A stretch of 27,806 nucleotides of DNA, from assembly GCA_964428355.1 (NCBI GenBank), contig CAYRYU010000095.1, forward strand, positions 1 to 27,806, in the 5' to 3' direction. Below are positions 25,250-27,806 of this stretch, one piece after another (the first letter of the stretch is position 1; every line of letters begins with the position of its first letter). The DNA is from CAYRYU01 sp964428355. GTDB lineage: Bacteria > Muiribacteriota > Ozemobacteria > Ozemobacterales > Ozemobacteraceae. The notes beneath the pieces were generated by a model. That model saw only the letters and a list, made by a program, of their open reading frames with translations, made no database searches and was not told the DNA's origin. The position numbers and the translations under genes were made by a program.

Positions 25250-26467
25250 GTGCCACCCGTACGTGTAAAAATCATCATCGCGGACGACATGGTGGAGCTG
25301 CGGTCGAACATTCGCCGCATGCTCGCCGGGAACGATTCGTTCGTGGTGGTGGGGGAAGCGTCGGATGGGGAAGACTGCCTGAAGAAGGCGAAGGAGCTCT
25401 CGCCCCACATCATCCTGATGGATATCAACATGCCCGGGCTGGACGGCTTGAAAGTCACCGAGATGCTGGCCAAGGAACGGCCGGAAATCCAGGTGGTCAT
25501 CATGTCGATCCAGAGCGAGCAGGAGTATTTCCGCAGGGCGATGAAAGCGGGAGCCAAGGACTTCCTCACGAAACCCTTCTCGAGCAGCGACCTGGTGGAA
25601 ACCATCCAGAACGTGTTCGCGCGCTGGATCAAGGACAGGCTCGCCACGCAGGCGGAAAACGAACCCCAGGCGCAAGTACTTACTTTGTTCTCAACCAAGG
25701 GCGGGGTGGGAAAGACAACCCTGGCCGTCAATCTCGCGGTCAGTCTGGCCTTGGCCGGGAAGCGCACACTACTGATGGACTGCTCTCTCCAGTTCGGGGA
25801 CGTCGCGATCACGATGAACCTGAACTCGTCCAAGAACATCTACTACTGCGTGGACAAGGCCGCGGAGGAGATCGCCCCCTCCGACGTGGAACGGGCTGTC
25901 TCGAAGCATCCATCGGGTCTCGACCTGCTTCTTGCACCGAGCGAGCCTGCTTTCGCGGAAGCGGTGAAAGCCGCGCACGTGAAGCAGATCCTGGAGCATC
26001 TATCGCCCCTGTACCAATACATAATCATAGATACGGCCCCGCACATCGGGGAAGTGGAACTGGCGATCCTGGACCGGACCGACCTGGTCTTCCTGGTCGC
26101 AACCCTGGAGATCAGCTCCCTGAAGAATACGAAGCTCTGCCTGAAAACTCTCTCCGACATAAACTTCTTCACGGAGAAGATCAAGCTGATTATCAACAAG
26201 GACATTCCGAACGTGGGAATCGGATCGAAGGATATCGAAGCGGGCCTGGCTATCCCCGTGTTCGCCTCGGTTCCCATGGATGCGGAGACCGCGCAGCTTT
26301 CGCTCAACCAGGGCGAACCCTTCGTGATCAAGTTTCCGCAAAGCGTCCTGGCCAGGAGCCTAGTCCGGATCGGGCGGAAGATCGCGGATCCCAACGAGCC
26401 TCAGGCCGAGGTCCCCGTGAAAATGGGGCCCTTCTCCCGGCTGAAGCAGCTGTTGTTCGGATCGTGA
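25250..26467 (+). CDS. cpaE: Tad localisation/assembly ATPase CpaE/TadZ with intact receiver domain
   Basis: This 405-residue protein joins an N-terminal response-regulator receiver (1-125) to a ParA/MinD-type ATPase (about 142-390). The receiver keeps all phosphorylation residues: Asp12 and Asp13, phospho-acceptor Asp58 (LMDINMPGLDG), Ser86 and Lys108 (FLTKPF). The ATPase has the deviant Walker A STKGGVGKTT (Lys150, Lys155), MDCSLQFGD as A-prime, and IIIDTAPH as Walker B. TadZ/CpaE proteins bind the inner face of the membrane and place the Tad machine at a pole or focus. The start is GTG at 25250 with only a weak AGAAGAG upstream. The frame has a better-looking coding character from this codon than from any later ATG. 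tadB follows after 33 bases. Confidence 0.93.
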   Translation: MPPVRVKIIIADDMVELRSNIRRMLAGNDSFVVVGEASDGEDCLKKAKELSPHIILMDINMPGLDGLKVTEMLAKERPEIQVVIMSIQSEQEYFRRAMKAGAKDFLTKPFSSSDLVETIQNVFARWIKDRLATQAENEPQAQVLTLFSTKGGVGKTTLAVNLAVSLALAGKRTLLMDCSLQFGDVAITMNLNSSKNIYYCVDKAAEEIAPSDVERAVSKHPSGLDLLLAPSEPAFAEAVKAAHVKQILEHLSPLYQYIIIDTAPHIGEVELAILDRTDLVFLVATLEISSLKNTKLCLKTLSDINFFTEKIKLIINKDIPNVGIGSKDIEAGLAIPVFASVPMDAETAQLSLNQGEPFVIKFPQSVLARSLVRIGRKIADPNEPQAEVPVKMGPFSRLKQLLFGS

Positions 26468-26485
26468 CGGCCCGAAGCTCAAACA

Positions 26486-26498
26486 GGAGGTGGTGATC
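26486..26498 (+). promoter_or_regulatory. Strong ribosome binding site for the tadB TTG start
   Basis: AGGAGG (26486-26491) and the adjoining GTGATC closely match the end of 16S rRNA. The distance fits the TTG at 26501, while the first ATG in frame (26510) is too far away. Confidence 0.7.
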
Positions 26499-26500
26499 TT

Positions 26501-27556
26501 TTGGTTCAGATGATTTTTGTCGTGGTGGTCGGGGTTACCACCATGTTGTTCATCATGTTGCTCATTTCAATCTTCGGGAAACCACCCGGAGAGGAAGTCC
26601 GCGCACGCATGGAGCAGTATCTGGTCGAGAGCGATTTCGCCGCCCAGAAGTACACTCCTCCCGACGAGGACGAAAAGGCGGAAAGGGAAGCCAAGGACCT
26701 CGAAACTTCCGAAGAAGATTGGGTCAAAGAACAGAAGGGTGATTCGGCCGGGGTCAAACGCATCCTGGCCAATATGGGTTCGATCATCACCCCCAAGGGT
26801 ATGGCCCTGCGCATCGCCGACAGCCTTGCGAAAGCCGACGTCCCCTTGAAGGCGAACGAGTTCGTGGCGATCAAGTTCCTTCTCCTGATGCTTCCCATGA
26901 TCTTCTTCTTCGTCCTTCTGAAGAACCTCCTGCTCGGAATCGTCTTCGGGGCAATGGGGTTCTTCGCCCCCGACATCTGGATCGGTTTCGCCAAGAGGGG
27001 CCGCATCGCGGCGTTCAACGAGCAGATCCTGGATACCCTGGTCATGCTCGCCAACGGCCTGAAAGCCGGTTATTCGCTTCTCCAGGCCATGGAAATGGTG
27101 TCCAGGGAATCACCCGCCCCCATGTCGAAGGAACTCAAGCGCGTCCTCAAGGAAAACAGTCTGGGCATGAACCTGGAAGACGCCATGAAAGCCCTGAACA
27201 CGCGTGTCGAAAGTGAAGACTGGGATCTGGTCACCACCGTCGTTCTCATCCAGAGGCAGGTCGGCGGAAACCTCGCCGAGATCCTCGACAAAATCGGCTT
27301 CACCATCCGGCAACGGATGAAGATCAAGGGTGACATCCAGACCAAGACGGCCCAGGCCAAGGTGTCCGGACTGCTGGTCGGAGCGCTTCCCTTCGGAATC
27401 GGTTTCATGGTCTACCTGATCAACCCCGATTTCATCATGAAACTGTTTACGTTCAAGTATCTGTGGTTCCGGGGCTGGTTCATGGTCATCTTCGGATTGA
27501 TCTGGGAAGCCATCGGAATGTATATCATCATGAAAATCGTGGACATCGAGGTGTAA
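26501..27556 (+). CDS. tadB: Tad inner-membrane platform protein TadB
   Basis: This 351-residue protein has an N-terminal membrane segment (about 3-25), an acidic cytoplasmic stretch (DEDEKAEREAKDLETSEED), two further membrane helices (about 126-160), and a type II secretion F domain: FNEQILDTLVMLANGLKAGYSLLQAMEMV, RESPAPMSKELKRV, and DLVTTVVLIQRQVGGNLAEIL. Two C-terminal membrane segments follow. With TadC it forms the platform on which the TadA ATPase drives pilin assembly. In most Tad loci tadA lies directly upstream of tadB. Here cpaE does, with only 33 bases between. The start is TTG, supported by the strong AGGAGG. Its TAA stop shares one base with the tadC ATG. Confidence 0.93.
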   Translation: MVQMIFVVVVGVTTMLFIMLLISIFGKPPGEEVRARMEQYLVESDFAAQKYTPPDEDEKAEREAKDLETSEEDWVKEQKGDSAGVKRILANMGSIITPKGMALRIADSLAKADVPLKANEFVAIKFLLLMLPMIFFFVLLKNLLLGIVFGAMGFFAPDIWIGFAKRGRIAAFNEQILDTLVMLANGLKAGYSLLQAMEMVSRESPAPMSKELKRVLKENSLGMNLEDAMKALNTRVESEDWDLVTTVVLIQRQVGGNLAEILDKIGFTIRQRMKIKGDIQTKTAQAKVSGLLVGALPFGIGFMVYLINPDFIMKLFTFKYLWFRGWFMVIFGLIWEAIGMYIIMKIVDIEV

Positions 27557-27806
27557 TGGGTATGGATTTCATTTTCATGATCCCCCTGGGCATCGGAATT
27601 TTCCTTTTGATCCTGTTTTTGTTCCCTTCCGGTGGCCAGACCGATATCCAGAACCGTCTCGCCGCGCTCGACGGGAGTGCCCCGATTCAGGAAGCAGTCG
27701 CCAAGGCAAGCGAACTGAACAAACCTTTCGTCGATCGTGTCATCCGCCCGTTCCTTGCGGGCCTGGCGGGCAAACGTGACCCGTCGGAAATCAAGAAGGC
27801 CCAGAA
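27556..27806 (+). CDS. tadC: Tad inner-membrane platform protein TadC (N-terminal part)
   Basis: I translated this by hand. The ATG at 27556 overlaps the tadB stop by one base (TAATG), typical of coupled genes. About 83 residues are visible: a membrane helix (DFIFMIPLGIGIFLLILFLFP), then QNRLAALDGSAPIQ and a stretch FVDRVIRPFLAGLAGKRDPS that resembles the TadC N-terminal region before its F domain. The rest lies beyond the window. Position directly after tadB supports the call. Confidence 0.82.
   Translation, partial: MGMDFIFMIPLGIGIFLLILFLFPSGGQTDIQNRLAALDGSAPIQEAVAKASELNKPFVDRVIRPFLAGLAGKRDPSEIKKAQ

Overview
The window is a GC-rich stretch of about 28 kb from a Gram-negative (two-membrane) bacterium. 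It carries a secretin-type Tad/Flp pilus locus, secreted signal-peptide proteins and a Wzc-like polysaccharide protein. GTG and TTG starts occur alongside ATG, Shine-Dalgarno sites are strong, and several hairpin terminators are clear. Exactly 100 Ns at 24970-25069 mark a scaffold gap of unknown length, so this is probably a draft or metagenome assembly. I cannot place the phylum from sequence alone. A deep-branching group such as Riflebacteria is only a guess.

Left part (1-10700, minus strand): a two-gene operon encodes a TPR membrane protein (10438-9692) and then a 2955-residue exported protein (9676-809). The large protein is built from DUF2341-like modules, jelly-roll-like modules, and nine Ig-like repeats carrying EF-hand-type calcium loops. 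It ends in a strong terminator. Beyond it lies a second, paralogous TPR membrane protein with its own promoter, cut by the window edge. Divergent to this block is a pseudopilin-like gene (10700-11245) with a good sigma70 promoter and tandem hairpins.

Middle part (11500-14930, plus strand): a sugar aminotransferase of the DegT family is followed by a Wzz/BY-kinase-like protein whose Walker A lysine is arginine. Both point to surface polysaccharide synthesis. A dispersed inverted repeat lies between them.

Right part (15250-27806, plus strand): the Tad locus. It begins with the prepilin peptidase, then a separately promoted block of two TadE-like proteins and two tandem, very large TadG-like proteins, closed by a perfect terminator. 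After a second copy of the inverted repeat and a long structured leader come cpaB, cpaC (broken by the gap), cpaE/tadZ, tadB and the start of tadC. No Flp pilin and no TadA/CpaF ATPase are visible.

The most unusual feature is the pair of TadG-like proteins. Behind a TadG-type N-terminal anchor each carries a large ectodomain that, from memory, matches a Bacteroidetes secreted family usually (and doubtfully) called asparagine synthetase B. Its HLHHEDFTG and GGFMFAMC-type motifs are retained, and a cysteine-rich insert with a CP[YW]C motif interrupts it. This would make a Tad-type surface structure with a possible enzymatic or metal-binding head.
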